Part shown: positions 39,372 through 40,313 of the stretch, piece by piece
Layout: every line of letters starts with the position of its first letter
How positions within the stretch are numbered: the stretch's first letter is position 1
Assembly: GCA_022772585.1 (NCBI GenBank)
Contig: JALEZN010000092.1
Coordinates: 1-40,313, forward strand
DNA: 40,313 nucleotides
From: Clostridiales bacterium
GTDB lineage: Bacteria > Bacillota > Clostridia > Oscillospirales > Oscillospiraceae
Reading direction: 5' to 3'
Made by a program: the position numbers and the translations under genes
The notes under the pieces: model-generated
Told to the model about the DNA's origin: nothing
Database searches by the model: none
What the model saw: the letters and a program-made list of their open reading frames with translations, nothing else

Positions 39372-40313
39372 TTACCGCAGTTCCTTGTCGCAGTAGGCGC
39401 AGCAGTCCACGCCGCCGTTCTGCTTCACCAGGGGAGGCAGGTAGTGCTCGGTCTGGGTGATGCAGTTGGGGTTGGAGCACGCCGGCTTGACGCCGATTTC
39501 CACCGGCTCCGGCTTTTCCCGCTCCTGGTTGGCCAGATCGGTGAGCAGGGCCATGCGGGCGTACATTCCGTAGCGGGCCTGCTCGAAGTAGACCGCCCGG
39601 GGATCGTCGTCCACGTCGATGGCAATTTCATCCACCCGGGGCAGGGGGTGCATGACCAGCAGCTCCTTCTTCGCACGGTCCAGCTTCCGCCGGGTGAGGA
39701 CGTAGACGCCCTTGCAGCGCTCGTACTCCAGGGGGTCTACGAAGCGCTCCCGCTGGATGCGGGTCATGTAGAGCACATCCAACTGAGGAATGACGGCCTC
39801 CAGGCCGGTGACCTCGGTGAACCACATGCCATGCTCCCGCATAAAGGCCCGCATGTACTCGGGCACCGCCAGCTCACGGGGGGCGATGAGGAAAAACTTG
39901 ATGCCCTCAAACTTGGCCAGGGCCTTGATGAGGGAGTGAACCGTGCGGCCGTTCTTCAAATCGCCGCACAGGCCCACGGACAGCCCGTCCACCTTGCCCC
40001 GCAGGCGGGTGATGGTGGTGAGATCCGCAGTGGTCTGGGTGGGGTGCATGTGGCCGCCGTCGCCGGCGTTGATCCCCGGCACGTCGGAGTACAGGGGGGC
40101 CGCCTTGGCCGCGCCCGCCTGGGGGTTGCGCATCACCACCACGTCGGCATAGCCCGACACCATCTTGAGGGGGTCCTTCAGGGTCTCGCCCTTGGCGGTG
40201 GAGGTGGACTTGGGGTCGGCGAAGCCGAACACCGTGCCCCCCACCCGCAGCATGGCGGTCTGAAAGGAAAAGTTGGTGCGGGTGGACGGCTCATAGAACA
40301 GGCTGGCCATCAC
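39372..40313 (-). CDS. pyrB: Aspartate carbamoyltransferase catalytic chain fused to a PyrI-type zinc domain (5' end off the window)
   Basis: 313 aa visible; roughly 40-50 N-terminal residues are beyond the edge. It makes N-carbamoyl-aspartate, the committed step of pyrimidine synthesis. Carbamoyl-phosphate loop STRTNFSFQ, INAGDGGHMHPTQTTADL and VMHPLPRVDEI are intact. A C-terminal extension (about the last 50 residues) carries CSNPNC, 20 residues later CCAYC, which matches the Cys4 zinc site of the regulatory subunit PyrI (CxxxxC...CxxC). The nucleotide-binding domain of PyrI is missing, so this looks like a PyrB with only the zinc/interface part of PyrI. Similar fusions are known in some anaerobes. 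Confidence 0.93.
   Translation of the reverse strand: MMASLFYEPSTRTNFSFQTAMLRVGGTVFGFADPKSTSTAKGETLKDPLKMVSGYADVVVMRNPQAGAAKAAPLYSDVPGINAGDGGHMHPTQTTADLTTITRLRGKVDGLSVGLCGDLKNGRTVHSLIKALAKFEGIKFFLIAPRELAVPEYMRAFMREHGMWFTEVTGLEAVIPQLDVLYMTRIQRERFVDPLEYERCKGVYVLTRRKLDRAKKELLVMHPLPRVDEIAIDVDDDPRAVYFEQARYGMYARMALLTDLANQEREKPEPVEIGVKPACSNPNCITQTEHYLPPLVKQNGGVDCCAYCDKELR

Noticed and set aside
1-40313. CRISPR arrays, tRNA/rRNA genes, insertion sequences, prophage genes
   Set aside because: No regularly spaced repeats, no cloverleaf or rRNA sequence, and no transposase, integrase or phage proteins were seen.

Overview
The window reads as a piece of chromosome from a GC-rich, anaerobic, spore-forming member of the Clostridia, most likely an Oscillospiraceae-type gut bacterium of the Flavonifractor/Lawsonibacter/Intestinimonas kind. 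The grounds are an intact spoIIAA-spoIIAB-sigF operon, a T-box leader in front of valS, strong GGAGG-type ribosome binding sites, heavy use of GCC/CTG/GGC codons, and cytosolic molybdenum redox enzymes with no sign of aerobic respiration. The genus is an inference. No rRNA, tRNA, insertion sequence, prophage or CRISPR array was found.

Layout. (1) Positions 18-8119 (+) form a molybdenum cofactor block: a MoeA-like molybdopterin-binding protein with a Cys-rich tail, MoeA, a MoaC-MobB fusion, MoaA and a MOSC-MogA fusion. A structured leader that resembles a Moco riboswitch follows, then the molybdate ABC transporter modABC. MoaD and MoaE are not present. (2) Positions 8203-10880 (-) hold an M20 amidohydrolase with two small membrane proteins that look like a paired transporter. 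(3) Positions 11256-13068 (-) hold bcp, whose peroxidatic Cys is replaced by Arg, yaaA, a YqfO-like small domain protein and a small acidic protein behind a three-hairpin leader. (4) Positions 13204-28116 are the most distinctive part. A long minus-strand gene run encodes two maleate-isomerase-like proteins, two MmgE/PrpD proteins, an FAD oxidoreductase, a molybdopterin oxidoreductase, a four-cluster ferredoxin subunit and an ornithine-cyclodeaminase-family protein. Divergent to it on the plus strand are an SLC13-type permease, an opine-dehydrogenase-family enzyme and two tandem LysR regulators. (5) Positions 28193-29549 (-) hold a GtrA protein and a GtrB-like glycosyltransferase. (6) Positions 29942-33601 (+) hold an iron-type alcohol dehydrogenase, an aldehyde dehydrogenase and an alpha/beta hydrolase. 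(7) Positions 33685-35190 (-) are the spoIIA operon, followed by a divergent XRE regulator and GGDEF pair around a perfect operator-like palindrome (35369-36295). (8) Positions 36377-40313 (-) hold valS with its T-box and a partial pyrB fused to a PyrI-type zinc domain.

How the parts fit. The first block makes the cofactor and imports molybdate; the enzyme in the fourth block needs that cofactor. I infer that region 4 is a dedicated pathway for an unidentified carboxylic or amino-dicarboxylic acid. The permease would import it, isomerase and MmgE/PrpD chemistry would rearrange it, and NAD(P)H electrons would flow through the FAD and Fe-S proteins to the molybdenum enzyme, under LysR control. 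The substrate cannot be read from sequence. Coding starts were adjusted by ribosome binding site and alignment where the longest frame looked too long.
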